Shown here: piece by piece, positions 20,168 through 30,466 of the stretch
How the letters are laid out: every line of letters starts with the position of its first letter
Numbering within the stretch: position 1 is the stretch's first letter
Assembly (NCBI RefSeq): GCF_003350295.1
Contig: NZ_QLYY01000020.1
Coordinates: 25,595 to 89,594 of the forward strand
Length of the DNA: 64,000 nucleotides
Origin: Vibrio tetraodonis
Lineage (GTDB): Bacteria; Pseudomonadota; Gammaproteobacteria; Enterobacterales; Vibrionaceae
Reading direction: 5' to 3'
Program-made: the position numbers and the translations under genes
Notes under the pieces: model-generated
Databases searched by the model: none
Told to the model about the DNA's origin: nothing
The model's input: only the letters and a program-made list of their open reading frames with translations

Positions 20168-21364
20168 ATGCACGAAAGGTTTTTACAACTGGATTCATTT
20201 CTTACCACACATCAAGAGTTTTGGCGATTTGAACCATTTTTAGTCAGTTGCTATGGGATATCTCTATGGCATGAAAAGCATTCCAAACTTTCATGTTTTC
20301 TTGACGCATTAACCAATGCGCAAGTAGAAGAGCTTAAATCTGATCCACAGCAATTAAATCAATGCTTGACTGACTTTATCCCCAAATTGGAATCCGCACA
20401 TAAACTGAATCAAGTAGAGAGGCTTCATCTTGATGGTCTGAGACTAGATCCTTCTGTGAAAAATGGAGTCCCTGGCAGAAAGTTGCACCAAATAGTATCT
20501 ATGGGAGAGGCTGCACTTAAGTGCCACCATGGTAGTGAATGGCTAGAATGGTGTTCGGGAAAGGGCTTTTTAGGCAGAGTACTGGCTGACCATAGTGGTC
20601 AGCAAGTGACGAGTTTTGAATATCAGAGAACACTCTGTGATGTAGGACAAAGAGAGGCGGATAATCTCAAGTTGCCAATGACCTTTGTTCAAGGTGATGC
20701 TTTATCCAATGAGGCTAAATCTATATTAACTCGAAACCAACATGCTGTTGCTTTACATGCATGTGGGGATTTGCATGTTTCTTTGATTGAAAAAGCCGTT
20801 GCTGCTGGTTTGCCAGCGCTGACATTTTCACCTTGTTGTTATCACCTTACTCAAGATGACAAGTATCAAGCCTTGTCGTCATACGGTCAGTTATCTGAGC
20901 TTAAACTATCTCGAGCTGAGCTGCGAATTTCGTTACAGGAGACGGTAACAGGTGGAGAAAGAGTGAAAAGACATCGCTTTCTTGAGATGAGTTACCGACT
21001 AGGATTGGATTTAATATTAAGAGAAGTCTTAGGCCACAAAGATTATGTTCCGGTTCCTAGTATCAAAAAATCTATGCTCTCGGAGGGTTTTGAAGCCTTT
21101 TGCCAATGGGCGGCTGATAAAAAACAGCTGGCACTACCGCAAGCGCTTGCCTATGATGATTTTTATTCTCGAGGGGTTAAGCGCTATTGGCAGATGGAGC
21201 GCTTGAACTTGGTTCAGCAACCTTTTCGTCGAAGTTTAGAAATGTGGCTGGTGCATGATAAAGCTCTCTATCTTGGAGAACATGGTTACCAAGTATCACT
21301 TGCGACTTTTTGTTCTGAGGAAGTTACCCCAAGAAATATTTTAATTCAAGCGGTTAAACCATAA
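20168..21364 (+). CDS. SAM-dependent methyltransferase, Methyltransf_32-like
   Basis: 398 residues. A Rossmann methyltransferase core begins near residue 123 (W-L-E-W-C-S-G-K-G-F-L-G-R, the SAM-binding glycine loop). It continues through A-V-A-L-H-A-C-G-D-L-H and T-F-S-P-C-C-Y-H. This Cys-rich signature fits the family of putative RNA methyltransferases typed as Methyltransf_32. The N-terminal 120 residues and C-terminal 150 residues are helical extensions without motifs I recognise. The substrate is unknown. It follows cysB by 59 bases on the same strand, without an obvious terminator between. Confidence 0.82.
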   Translation: MHERFLQLDSFLTTHQEFWRFEPFLVSCYGISLWHEKHSKLSCFLDALTNAQVEELKSDPQQLNQCLTDFIPKLESAHKLNQVERLHLDGLRLDPSVKNGVPGRKLHQIVSMGEAALKCHHGSEWLEWCSGKGFLGRVLADHSGQQVTSFEYQRTLCDVGQREADNLKLPMTFVQGDALSNEAKSILTRNQHAVALHACGDLHVSLIEKAVAAGLPALTFSPCCYHLTQDDKYQALSSYGQLSELKLSRAELRISLQETVTGGERVKRHRFLEMSYRLGLDLILREVLGHKDYVPVPSIKKSMLSEGFEAFCQWAADKKQLALPQALAYDDFYSRGVKRYWQMERLNLVQQPFRRSLEMWLVHDKALYLGEHGYQVSLATFCSEEVTPRNILIQAVKP

Positions 21365-21426
21365 TCTACTGTCATTGAAATTAATTGCTGCAATTGTTAT
21401 CTCAATCTTTTAATTTTTCTAACTTA

Positions 21427-21488
21427 TTGCCAATAATGAATGATGTGTATAACTCGCTACGAGTTGTAACACATGCCAAGTTGGCATG
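21427..21488 (+). promoter_or_regulatory. Promoter with two tandem palindromic operator candidates before the ABC importer
   Basis: TTGCCA (21427-21432) and TATAAC (21448-21453), 15-base spacer, form a possible promoter. A near-perfect palindrome TATAACTCG-CTA-CGAGTTGTA (21448-21468, one mismatch) overlaps the -10. A second, perfect palindrome CATGCCAA-G-TTGGCATG (21472-21488) follows at once, nine bases before the AAGGAG ribosome site. The short one- and three-base centres favour protein operators over RNA hairpins. I know no regulator with exactly these sites. Confidence 0.6.
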
Positions 21489-21507
21489 CTTAGATCAAGG
21501 AGCAGAG

Positions 21508-22476
21508 ATGAAAGCAGCAAAGGCTATATCTAGTGTATTAATATTAGGTGCAACACTAATCCTTCCCATAAACAGTATGGCAAAGACAGCAAAAGTCGCT
21601 GTATCTCAAATCGTTGAACACCCAGCATTAGATTCAGCACGCCAGGGCTTGTTGGATGGGCTTAAAGCAAAGGGTTACATACAAGGGAAAAACCTAGAAT
21701 TTGACTATAAAACTGCTCAGGGCAACCCAGCAATAGCCGTTCAAATCGCACGTCAGTATGTTGGGGAGAAGCCAGATGTATTGGTGGGAATTGCTACACC
21801 GACGGCTCAAGCTTTGGTTGCTGCGACGCGCTCTATCCCCGTTGTCTTCACTGCAGTTACGGATCCTGTTGGTGCTAAATTGGTCAAAAGTATGACTCAG
21901 CCAGGAAAAAATGTAACTGGACTTTCTGACCTTTCTCCTGTGAATCAGCATGTGGCTCTGATCAAAGAAATTATGCCTGATGTAAAGTCCATTGGTGTGG
22001 TATTTAATCCTGGTGAAGCTAACGCAGTCACCTTGGTTAATTTATTGAAAGAAAACGCTAAAGCGCAAGGAATTAGCGTATTTGAAGCGACTGCCTTGAA
22101 AAGTGCCGATGTTCAATCTGCCACACAAGCGATTGCAGAGAAATCAGATATCCTCTATGCACCGACTGACAATACAGTAGCTAGTGCGATTGAGGGCATG
22201 CTGGTTGCGGCAAATCAGGCCAATACTCCCGTATTTGGTGGTGCGACTTCCTATGTTGACAAAGGCGCGATTGCGAGTATTGGTTTTGATTACTATCAGG
22301 TTGGCGTTCAAACAGCAGAGTATGTTGCTGCAATATTGGAAGGTGCTGAACCTGGAGTACTGGATGTGAAAGTTGCTAATGGTTCAGATTTAGTTGTGAA
22401 TACCGCTGCGGCAAAACGGTTAGGTATTAGTATCCCTGATTCAATTATCGAGCGTGCTACTCAAGTTAAGCAATAA
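21508..22476 (+). CDS. ABC transporter substrate-binding protein (TrpX-like, PF04392 type)
   Basis: 322 residues, periplasmic. The N-terminus has a signal peptide (M-K-A-A-K, hydrophobic core, cleavage after S-M-A). The mature part has the two-lobed fold with K-V-A-V-S-Q-I-V-E-H-P-A-L-D at its start and T-A-V-T-D-P-V-G-A-K-L-V in lobe one. This matches the ABC_sub_bind family that includes the predicted tryptophan/tyrosine binders. ATG 21508 follows AAGGAG by five bases; the frame is open to 21385 but without signal or ribosome site. Permease and ATPase genes follow. The substrate is inferred only from the family. Confidence 0.88.
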   Translation: MKAAKAISSVLILGATLILPINSMAKTAKVAVSQIVEHPALDSARQGLLDGLKAKGYIQGKNLEFDYKTAQGNPAIAVQIARQYVGEKPDVLVGIATPTAQALVAATRSIPVVFTAVTDPVGAKLVKSMTQPGKNVTGLSDLSPVNQHVALIKEIMPDVKSIGVVFNPGEANAVTLVNLLKENAKAQGISVFEATALKSADVQSATQAIAEKSDILYAPTDNTVASAIEGMLVAANQANTPVFGGATSYVDKGAIASIGFDYYQVGVQTAEYVAAILEGAEPGVLDVKVANGSDLVVNTAAAKRLGISIPDSIIERATQVKQ

Positions 22477-22522
22477 AAATAGCGATACCCTTTGTTAGCG
22501 ATTAAAGCCAAGAGGAGTGAAG

Positions 22523-23425
22523 ATGTCAGCGTTTGCATTTTTCGGAGCTCTTGAAATTGGTCTAGTGTACGGTCTAGTTGCGCTTGGTGTATTTATTACT
22601 TTTCGGATGCTCGACTTCCCTGATCTGAGTGTGGATGGCAGTTTTCCCATGGGAGCAGCTGTTGCTGCAACAGCAATTGTGGCTGGCTTGAATCCATGGA
22701 TAGCGACAGGGATGGCTATTATGGCAGGGGCTGCAACGGGTTGGGTGACAGCTTTTTTGGCTGTTAGATGCGGCATATTGCACCTTCTCGCCTCCATCCT
22801 AACTATGATTGCAGCCTTCTCAATTAACATTCGCATTATGGGTAGACCCAACATAGCGCTTCTTGGTGAAGAGACAATCCTTACATCTTTTGAAAATCTT
22901 GCTGATCCCATGTTAATCCGGCCACTGATTGTTGGTGTGCTGGTACTCTTATCTGCTCTATTTGTTATTCGGCTTCTTAGTAGTGACTTTGGCTTAGGTT
23001 TGCGCGCAACGGGTGTGAATGCTCGCATGCTTTCAGCTCAAGGAGGCAGCACCTCATTTTATATTTATTTTGGTCTCGCATTATCTAACGGTTTTGTCGG
23101 CTTTGCTGGTGCTTTGTTTGCACAGACCAATAGTTTTGCTGATGTAACCTCTGGTGTAGGAACCATAGTTGTGGGCCTCGCAGCTGTGATCCTAGGCCAA
23201 ACACTCATGCCTGGACGCAGTATATGGGTGTCTGTCGTTGCAGTTATTCTTGGCTCAGTATTGTATCGCCTTGCTGTCGCTTTTGCGCTTAGTTCGGGGC
23301 TATTTGGCCTGCAGGCTTCTGATCTTAACCTTGTGACTGCGGTGTTGGTAGCAATAGCCTTAATTGCGCCCAAACTAAAAGCGTATATTCATGCGAAAAA
23401 ATTGGACTCTGCGGTCAAGAGATAA
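22523..23425 (+). CDS. ABC transporter permease (TrpY-like)
   Basis: 300 residues with about eight to nine hydrophobic segments; member of the branched-chain type permease family (BPD_transp_2). Early motif F-P-D-L-S-V-D-G-S-F-P-M-G resembles the permeases that pair with PF04392 binding proteins. ATG 22523 is preferred over the in-frame GTG 22517 because AGAGGAG (22511-22517) then acts as ribosome site. The gap to the binding-protein gene is 46 bases. Acts in the inner membrane with the flanking gene products. Confidence 0.9.
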   Translation: MSAFAFFGALEIGLVYGLVALGVFITFRMLDFPDLSVDGSFPMGAAVAATAIVAGLNPWIATGMAIMAGAATGWVTAFLAVRCGILHLLASILTMIAAFSINIRIMGRPNIALLGEETILTSFENLADPMLIRPLIVGVLVLLSALFVIRLLSSDFGLGLRATGVNARMLSAQGGSTSFYIYFGLALSNGFVGFAGALFAQTNSFADVTSGVGTIVVGLAAVILGQTLMPGRSIWVSVVAVILGSVLYRLAVAFALSSGLFGLQASDLNLVTAVLVAIALIAPKLKAYIHAKKLDSAVKR

Positions 23426-23461
23426 AAGGTTAAAGTTGTTTTGAGGATTTGGAGACGGTGT

Positions 23462-24256
23462 GTGATAGAGCTAAATAATATTAACGTCATATTTAACCGT
23501 GGAACTATATTGGAAAACCCCGCGCTTAAGGGAGTGTCACTTTTGGTTGAAAAAGGCCAATTTCTAACAGTGATTGGCTCCAATGGGGCAGGCAAGTCGA
23601 CTTTACTTGGCGCTGTGACTGGTGAGACACCAATTATCCAAGGAAATGTTGTCCTTAATGGTTTAGATGTGACTAAACAAGCGGTTCATCAAAGAGCAAG
23701 GCAGTGCGCGAGAGTATTTCAAGATCCTTTAGCGGGGACTTGCGCTGAGTTATCAATTGAAGAAAACATGGCGCTGGCGTTTATGCGAGGGAACAAGCGA
23801 GGCTGGGCGTCTGCTCTATCTAGCCAAAGGCGTAAACTCTTCCAAGAGCGGATAAGTATTCTTGGACTCGGTTTGGAAGACCGATTGGGCGATAGCATTG
23901 GTTTACTCTCTGGAGGGCAGCGGCAAGCTGTGAGCCTTGTTATGGCTACGTTAGCTGATAGCAAGATTTTGCTCCTTGATGAGCACACCGCTGCACTTGA
24001 CCCTAGAATGGCGATGTTTGTTATCGAACTCACCAAAACTCTTGTGAATGAGTTTCAATTGACTGTGATCATGGTAACCCACTCAATGAAAGATGCTCTA
24101 GCATGTGGCGATCGCACTGTGATGATGCATCAAGGAGAAATTGTTCTTGATGTTGCGGGTGAGCAAAGAGCCAATTTACAGGTTACAGACTTGCTCGATA
24201 TGTTTTCTCACGTTAAAGGAGAGGAGCTGTCGGATGATAGTCTCCTTCTCAACTAA
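23462..24256 (+). CDS. ABC transporter ATP-binding protein (TrpZ-like)
   Basis: 264 residues, cytoplasmic nucleotide-binding subunit. Walker A G-S-N-G-A-G-K-S-T, Q-loop V-F-Q-D-P, signature L-S-G-G-Q-R-Q, Walker B I-L-L-L-D-E-H-T-A-A-L-D and switch His in M-V-T-H-S-M are all present. GTG 23462 is chosen because GGAG (23451-23454) is seven bases upstream and the product begins I-E-L-N-N-I. It ends the three-gene importer operon and converges on dusC with a 10-base gap. Confidence 0.92.
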   Translation: MIELNNINVIFNRGTILENPALKGVSLLVEKGQFLTVIGSNGAGKSTLLGAVTGETPIIQGNVVLNGLDVTKQAVHQRARQCARVFQDPLAGTCAELSIEENMALAFMRGNKRGWASALSSQRRKLFQERISILGLGLEDRLGDSIGLLSGGQRQAVSLVMATLADSKILLLDEHTAALDPRMAMFVIELTKTLVNEFQLTVIMVTHSMKDALACGDRTVMMHQGEIVLDVAGEQRANLQVTDLLDMFSHVKGEELSDDSLLLN

Positions 24257-24266
24257 TTATGTCAAT

Positions 24267-25220
24267 CTATGCTGCGGGTTCGGCGCTTTGGTATTCCTTT
24301 ATCCGTTCTACAATAGGCGCTGCTTTATTGAAAGTCCTTATTTCTCGAAACAACTCGTTTGCTTGAGGGTATTCTTGACGCAGGTAAGAAAACCACTGTT
24401 TGACACGATTAGGGTAGTAAAGTCCTTTGTCACCTTTCATTTCGTACTGAGAATAAAGCAGTAATAGCTTGATGACATCTTGCCAAGGCATGGCCACTTG
24501 GTTGTGTTTGACCACATTACCTAAGTTGGGAACATTAAACGCACCGCGACAAACCATAAGAGAATCAACACCTGTGGTTTCAATGCAAGCTTGCCCGTCT
24601 TGATAATTCCATATTTCACCATTTGCGATGAGAGGAATATCAAAGCGCTGGCGGATTTCATTGATATAAGACCACTTTATTTCACTGGCTTGGTATCCGC
24701 CTGTTTTGGTCCGGGCGTGTACCGTAAGTTCGTTAGCGCCCGCGCTTTGTACTGCATCAACAATCTCAAAGCAGTCGTTAGGATTATCCCATCCCAAGCG
24801 AATCTTTGCGCTAAGTGGAACATGCGATGGAAGTGCGTTTCGACAGGCCCTAACGACTTGATGAACGAGGTCAGGGTGTTGCAGTAATGCTGCACCGCCT
24901 TTACTTTTATTGACCAGTTTTGCTGGACAACCAAAGTTAATATCAACACCTTTAGCACCAAGCTCTGCAGCTCTGACGGCGTTTTCAGCCATCCAATGCG
25001 GATCTTGTCCTAGTAGCTGAATATGAACCGGCACTCCTGACTTAGTTTTAGACCCTTGCTTTAGCTCGGGGCACAAACGGTAGAAAACATGTTCAGGCAG
25101 TAATTGATCAACAACACGAACAAACTCAGTGACACAAAGGTCATAGTCGTTAATATCGGTTAAGATCTCTCGCATTAAATGGTCTAAAACGCCCTCCATA
25201 GGGCCTAAAACTACTCGCAT
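24267..25220 (-). CDS. dusC: tRNA-dihydrouridine(16) synthase DusC
   Basis: 317 residues. FMN-dependent TIM-barrel enzyme that reduces U16 in the tRNA D-loop. It begins M-R-V-V-L-G-P-M-E-G and matches E. coli DusC along its length; the catalytic Cys98 lies in N-F-G-C-P-A-K. ATG at 25220 is preferred to the upstream TTG at 25226, which would add two residues absent from the family. Transcribed divergently from the SEC-C gene. Confidence 0.96.
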   Translation of the reverse strand: MRVVLGPMEGVLDHLMREILTDINDYDLCVTEFVRVVDQLLPEHVFYRLCPELKQGSKTKSGVPVHIQLLGQDPHWMAENAVRAAELGAKGVDINFGCPAKLVNKSKGGAALLQHPDLVHQVVRACRNALPSHVPLSAKIRLGWDNPNDCFEIVDAVQSAGANELTVHARTKTGGYQASEIKWSYINEIRQRFDIPLIANGEIWNYQDGQACIETTGVDSLMVCRGAFNVPNLGNVVKHNQVAMPWQDVIKLLLLYSQYEMKGDKGLYYPNRVKQWFSYLRQEYPQANELFREIRTFNKAAPIVERIKEYQSAEPAA

Positions 25221-25345
25221 AAACAATGTCTCTTGATCAGGAGGCGTGATTTTAGAGATTTCCCAGCAAGATGTCTAATTACCTGAGAGACTTGTCTATA
25301 GGTTAACTTTAAACCTGCTAATATGCTTTAGCTGTAAAGACAACA

Positions 25346-25375
25346 GTGACCGCTGTCATTTGGTCAGGTTATAAT
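25346..25375 (+). promoter_or_regulatory. Putative sigma70 promoter for the SEC-C gene
   Basis: A consensus -10 TATAAT (25370-25375) with GTGACC (25346-25351) as -35, 18-base spacer. TGACC and GGTCA (25347-25351 and 25362-25366) form short inverted arms inside the spacer. Transcription would start about 27 bases before the ATG. Confidence 0.55.
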
Positions 25376-25408
25376 GGTCCAAGCTATTATGATGTCTGAA
25401 GTAAATGC

Positions 25409-26014
25409 ATGACTTATCCACTATTAAAACTTGAAACCGAAGAATCTGAAATTTTCATCGAGGGCGTGATCCTTGCGGCCAACTTAGCGACGAAGCCATT
25501 GGATCCTGAACTATGGCTGTCAGAGGTTCTTCCTAACCATACGCCCAACGCTAAAGCAGAGGTTGAGCAGCATATTCATAAGCAATATGCTTATTTAAAA
25601 CGCAATGAGTATTCTTTGTTGTCATTGCTCGATGCTTCTCAAAAGGATGAGCAACTGGCGGACTTTGCAGAAGGTTTTATGACTATGTGGCCCAAGGTAG
25701 AGCCACAGTGGCAAGAGGTGAATCTTGTCGATGGCTCATTAAGAATGCTTCAAGCTTTGCTCACGACATTAATGTTGGCTATTGATGAAAGTAAGACTCA
25801 AGCTGAGATGAAAGCCGCTGGCGTTGACTCTCCACCCTCGTTAAATGGTTTAGTTCCGCAACTTGATTTGATGATCAATGAAGTAGCACTTGCTGCAGAT
25901 GAAATCATGTTAGGCGCGAAAGCGCAGTCACTCAATCCATTTAAAGGTGTGGGCCGCAATGATCAGTGCCCGTGTGGTAGCGGGAAAAAATTCAAACAGT
26001 GTTGTGGCCAATAG
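25409..26014 (+). CDS. YecA/UPF0149-type protein with C-terminal SEC-C zinc motif
   Basis: 201 residues. The first 165 residues form a mostly helical UPF0149-like region. The end is a SEC-C motif, G-R-N-D-Q-C-P-C-G-S-G-K-K-F-K-Q-C-C, the same zinc-binding module found at the C-terminus of SecA. The biochemical role is not established; SEC-C domains bind zinc and, in SecA, SecB and ribosomes. It sits just upstream of lolA, with which it shares orientation but an 80-base gap. Confidence 0.85.
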   Translation: MTYPLLKLETEESEIFIEGVILAANLATKPLDPELWLSEVLPNHTPNAKAEVEQHIHKQYAYLKRNEYSLLSLLDASQKDEQLADFAEGFMTMWPKVEPQWQEVNLVDGSLRMLQALLTTLMLAIDESKTQAEMKAAGVDSPPSLNGLVPQLDLMINEVALAADEIMLGAKAQSLNPFKGVGRNDQCPCGSGKKFKQCCGQ

Positions 26015-26093
26015 AACAAAGTTAACCAAAATCGGTCAAACACCCTGATATCAAGATGTAAAGTGGTAGTGTCGACTTAATAGGATAAGAAGA

Positions 26094-26690
26094 ATGAAAA
26101 AATTTGCTGTGCTATTTTTGCTGAGCTTTTATGTGTTTGCAGCGCCTAAAGACGAGCTAAGTAAAAGGCTGCAACTGTCGGAAGGCTTTAGCGCTGATTT
26201 TACCCAGCAGTTAATTAGCCCAGAAGGTGATGTGTTAACTAAAGGTGCTGGAAAAGTAGATATTTCTAGACCAAGTTTGTTTCGCTGGGAAACCATTTCG
26301 CCTGATGAAAATGTGTTGGTATCTGATGGAAAGTCCTTGTGGTACTACAGCCCGTTTATAGAGCAGGTAAGTATTTACTCACAGGAGCAAGCTACAGAGC
26401 AAACACCTTTCGTGTTATTGACTCGCAACAAACCCAGTGATTGGGACAGCTATAAAGTTTCCCAGCAAGGTGACTTCTTTACATTAATTCCAACCTCAGT
26501 TGATAGTAATCAAGGTAGCTTCAAACTTGAAATTGATAAAAAAGGAGCGGTAAAAGGTTTTAGTATTGTTGAACAAGACGGTCAGAGAAGTGACTTCAAA
26601 TTTAACAATGTCAGATTATCTAAACCGAGCGCCGATCGTTTCACTTTTACCATTCCTAAAGGGGTTGAGGTTGATGATCAAAGGAAATAG
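26094..26690 (+). CDS. lolA: Outer-membrane lipoprotein carrier protein LolA
   Basis: 198 residues. The signal peptide ([12 protein letters not shown]) ends near F-A-A-P. The mature protein has the LolA features [16 protein letters not shown] and D-G-K-S-L-W-Y-Y. It carries lipoproteins from LolCDE through the periplasm to LolB. A GGAT/AAG ribosome site precedes ATG 26094. rarA starts two bases after its stop, so translation is likely coupled. ftsK, often upstream of lolA in enterics, is not here. Confidence 0.97.
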   Translation: MKKFAVLFLLSFYVFAAPKDELSKRLQLSEGFSADFTQQLISPEGDVLTKGAGKVDISRPSLFRWETISPDENVLVSDGKSLWYYSPFIEQVSIYSQEQATEQTPFVLLTRNKPSDWDSYKVSQQGDFFTLIPTSVDSNQGSFKLEIDKKGAVKGFSIVEQDGQRSDFKFNNVRLSKPSADRFTFTIPKGVEVDDQRK

Positions 26691-26692
26691 CA

Positions 26693-28039
26693 ATGAGTAA
26701 TTATTGTTTGGACTTTACAGGGCAAGAGGACTTTCGGCCGCTTGCCGCAAGAATGCGCCCAACAAGGTTTGAGCGGTATATCGGGCAGCGACATATCTTA
26801 GCGGAAGGTAAACCCCTGCGCCGTGCTCTTGAGTCTGGACATCTGCATTCTATGATTCTTTGGGGACCTCCAGGCACAGGAAAGACGACTTTGGCTGAAA
26901 TTTCGGCCAATTATGCTCATGCAGAAGTAGAGCGCTTATCTGCTGTTACTTCAGGTGTTAAAGATATACGCTTGGCGATTGAGAAAGCGCGTGAGCACCA
27001 AGCTGCCGGACTTCGCACCATCTTGTTTGTTGACGAAGTTCACCGGTTTAACAAATCTCAGCAAGATGCTTTTTTGCCTCACATTGAAGATGGCACCATT
27101 ACTTTTATTGGTGCGACGACAGAGAATCCATCATTTGAATTGAATAACGCCCTGCTATCGCGCGCCCGTGTATATAAGCTTACTTCTCTATCAGTACAAG
27201 ATATTTATCACACACTTGAGCAAGCCATTAATGATAAAGAGTTGGGCTTGGGTAAATACGAAGCTCACTTTGCTGATAACGTGCTTGACCGTCTATCTGA
27301 ATTGGTTAATGGCGATGCTCGTATGTCGCTGAACTATCTGGAGTTGCTCTATGACATGGCGACTGAGGATGAGCAAGGAGTCAAGCAGATAACCTTACCA
27401 CTACTCGCTGAAGTGGCAGGAGAGAAGGTATCTCGTTTTGATAACAAAGGCGATATTTGGTACGACTTAATTTCTGCAGTACATAAATCGATTCGAGGTT
27501 CAGACCCTGATGCAGCGCTTTATTGGGCTGCAAGAATGATTGCTGCTGGGTGTGACCCTTTATACATTGCTCGCCGTTTGTTGGCAATTGCATCAGAGGA
27601 CATTGGCAATGCTGACCCAAGGGCAATGCAAGTGGCTTTATCTGCTTGGGATTGTTTTGCTCGAGTTGGCCCAGCAGAAGGTGAAAGAGCGATTGCGCAA
27701 GCTATTGTCTATTTGGCCTGTGCTCCAAAAAGTAATGCGGTATATACGGCTTGGAAGCAAGCACTTCAAGATGCTCACAATCAGCCTGAGTACGAGGTTC
27801 CTGCTCATCTGCGTAATGCTCCAACCGGATTAATGAAAGATCTTGGTTATGGTGCAGAGTATCGTTACGCCCATGATGAAGCCGGAGCTTATGCGGCCGG
27901 TGAGAATTACTTCCCTCAAGAAATGCAGGATACACGCTATTACTTTCCGACAAATCGAGGCTTAGAGGTAAAAATTGCGGAAAAGTTAGATTATCTGGCA
28001 AGTTTAGATGCAAAAAGCCCACAAAAGCGCTATGAATAA
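26693..28039 (+). CDS. rarA: Replication-associated recombination protein RarA (MgsA)
   Basis: 448 residues. AAA+ ATPase of the clamp-loader clade acting at stalled replication forks. Walker [10 protein letters not shown] at 58-66, Walker B F-V-D-E-V-H-R-F, sensor 1 G-A-T-T-E-N-P-S and the C-terminal MgsA domain ([19 protein letters not shown]) are clear. Two-base spacing from lolA. Confidence 0.98.
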   Translation: MSNYCLDFTGQEDFRPLAARMRPTRFERYIGQRHILAEGKPLRRALESGHLHSMILWGPPGTGKTTLAEISANYAHAEVERLSAVTSGVKDIRLAIEKAREHQAAGLRTILFVDEVHRFNKSQQDAFLPHIEDGTITFIGATTENPSFELNNALLSRARVYKLTSLSVQDIYHTLEQAINDKELGLGKYEAHFADNVLDRLSELVNGDARMSLNYLELLYDMATEDEQGVKQITLPLLAEVAGEKVSRFDNKGDIWYDLISAVHKSIRGSDPDAALYWAARMIAAGCDPLYIARRLLAIASEDIGNADPRAMQVALSAWDCFARVGPAEGERAIAQAIVYLACAPKSNAVYTAWKQALQDAHNQPEYEVPAHLRNAPTGLMKDLGYGAEYRYAHDEAGAYAAGENYFPQEMQDTRYYFPTNRGLEVKIAEKLDYLASLDAKSPQKRYE

Positions 28040-28099
28040 GCCTCTTTTTTGGATACATTTGTCAGGCTAATTACCAAAGCGCTTGGGCACGATGTTTAA

Positions 28100-29443
<1,344 letters not shown>

Positions 29444-29459
29444 CAAGTTGTAATGAAGC

Positions 29460-29487
29460 AAAAGCCAGCCTAAGTGCTGGCTTTTTT
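29460..29487 (+). terminator. Rho-independent terminator after serS
   Basis: Stem AAAAGCCAGC (29460-29469) / GCTGGCTTTT (29476-29485) with a six-base loop and T tract. The A run on the other side could also terminate the convergent gene. Confidence 0.9.
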
Positions 29488-29493
29488 GTAACA

Positions 29494-30336
29494 CTATCCT
29501 CGAAAGATCGGGTATGTGTAAAAAACCAAGTGGCTAAAGTTAAATAAGAAGTGAATGAGAACGGCAGCCCATAGCCTTCCGGTTAGATGAAAAACCAATC
29601 CGTAGCCAAGTCCTGCTAGTGTGGCAAATGTTATCAATAGCAGACCACCTGACAAATGAGCGGCACCGAATAACAAACTCGACACGACTAGAGCGAAGTA
29701 TACACCAAACTTCTTTGTTAATTTTTGCTGAATAAAGCCTCTAAATAGGGCTTCCTCGGCGACGCAGGTAAACATTAGGTTGTTAAATGCAAATAACCAC
29801 CACCAAGATGGTAGGGTTAGTTCAGGTTTGATAGCACCAAGAGCAGATGCGATGGGTAGTAGAGCAAAAAGCAAGGTACAAACAATCAATAACCCGCGAT
29901 AATTAGGTTGTCGCGGCCTACCTAATAAGCCTGGAAAGATGCATAGTAGTGCAAAAAATGCGAGTGGCTTGTCTAGATTCATGTACATGTTGAAGTCTGC
30001 ACTGAGAGGGCCTGCTTGAACTTTTTCTAGGACTTGAGGGTTATTAAAGCCAGGGACTAGGTGAAGGAAAAGAGCCACACAACAGATAACTGCAAAAGTA
30101 GATAGGGCTGTTGAAGGTATCCATGATTTGTTTCTTAAGTAGTAAAGAGCTGTATAAAACGTGCTAACCAGTATCAAGCCAACGGGCGTGACAACCTCAT
30201 AATATAGGCCACCAAGCAGAACGACGGCGAGAAGAATCGACGAAGTTTTGTTTACCTTGAGAAAAGCTGCTGCAATTGAAATTGCGAGAATTAGCCAAAC
30301 CCATATTTGGATGTCTATTTGCATATTTGGGCCCAT
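29494..30336 (-). CDS. CPBP family intramembrane metalloprotease (CAAX/Abi type)
   Basis: 280 residues, highly hydrophobic with about eight membrane segments. The CPBP motifs are present in order: E-E-x-x-x-R (A-E-E-A-L-F-R-G), F-x-x-x-H (F-G-A-A-H-L) and H-x-x-x-N (H-F-L-F-N-F). These glutamate/histidine residues form the metal site of Rce1-type proteases. The bacterial substrate is unknown. ATG 30336 is the longest start; ATG 30324 (M-Q-I-D-I-Q) is equally possible since neither has a good ribosome site. Confidence 0.86.
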   Translation of the reverse strand: MGPNMQIDIQIWVWLILAISIAAAFLKVNKTSSILLAVVLLGGLYYEVVTPVGLILVSTFYTALYYLRNKSWIPSTALSTFAVICCVALFLHLVPGFNNPQVLEKVQAGPLSADFNMYMNLDKPLAFFALLCIFPGLLGRPRQPNYRGLLIVCTLLFALLPIASALGAIKPELTLPSWWWLFAFNNLMFTCVAEEALFRGFIQQKLTKKFGVYFALVVSSLLFGAAHLSGGLLLITFATLAGLGYGLVFHLTGRLWAAVLIHFLFNFSHLVFYTYPIFRG

Positions 30337-30410
30337 TTATTTTTAAAGCCAAATCATGAACCGAATCGTCCGAGTGAACAAGCGGACTTGAACTCATCAG
30401 ATCAATTTAT

Positions 30411-30435
30411 TGAAAAGCCGATAACTCATCGGCTT
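30411..30435 (-). terminator. Terminator after ansA (minus strand)
   Basis: On the minus strand, 8-bp stem AAGCCGAT-GAGTT-ATCGGCTT followed by TTC; plus-strand stem halves are 30415-30422 and 30428-30435. The T run is short. Confidence 0.65.
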
Positions 30436-30466
30436 ACTTTATATGCTTTGCCAAAGTGGCTAATAA

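Noticed and set aside
21448..21468. TrpR or TyrR operator before the ABC importer
   Set aside because: The palindrome does not match the ACTAGTTAACTAGT type TrpR core or TGTAAA-N6-TTTACA, so I left the regulator open.
22495..23028. Long reading frame antisense to the ABC permease
   Set aside because: No ribosome site and a composition typical of the reverse complement of a membrane protein gene. The sense gene is clearly real.
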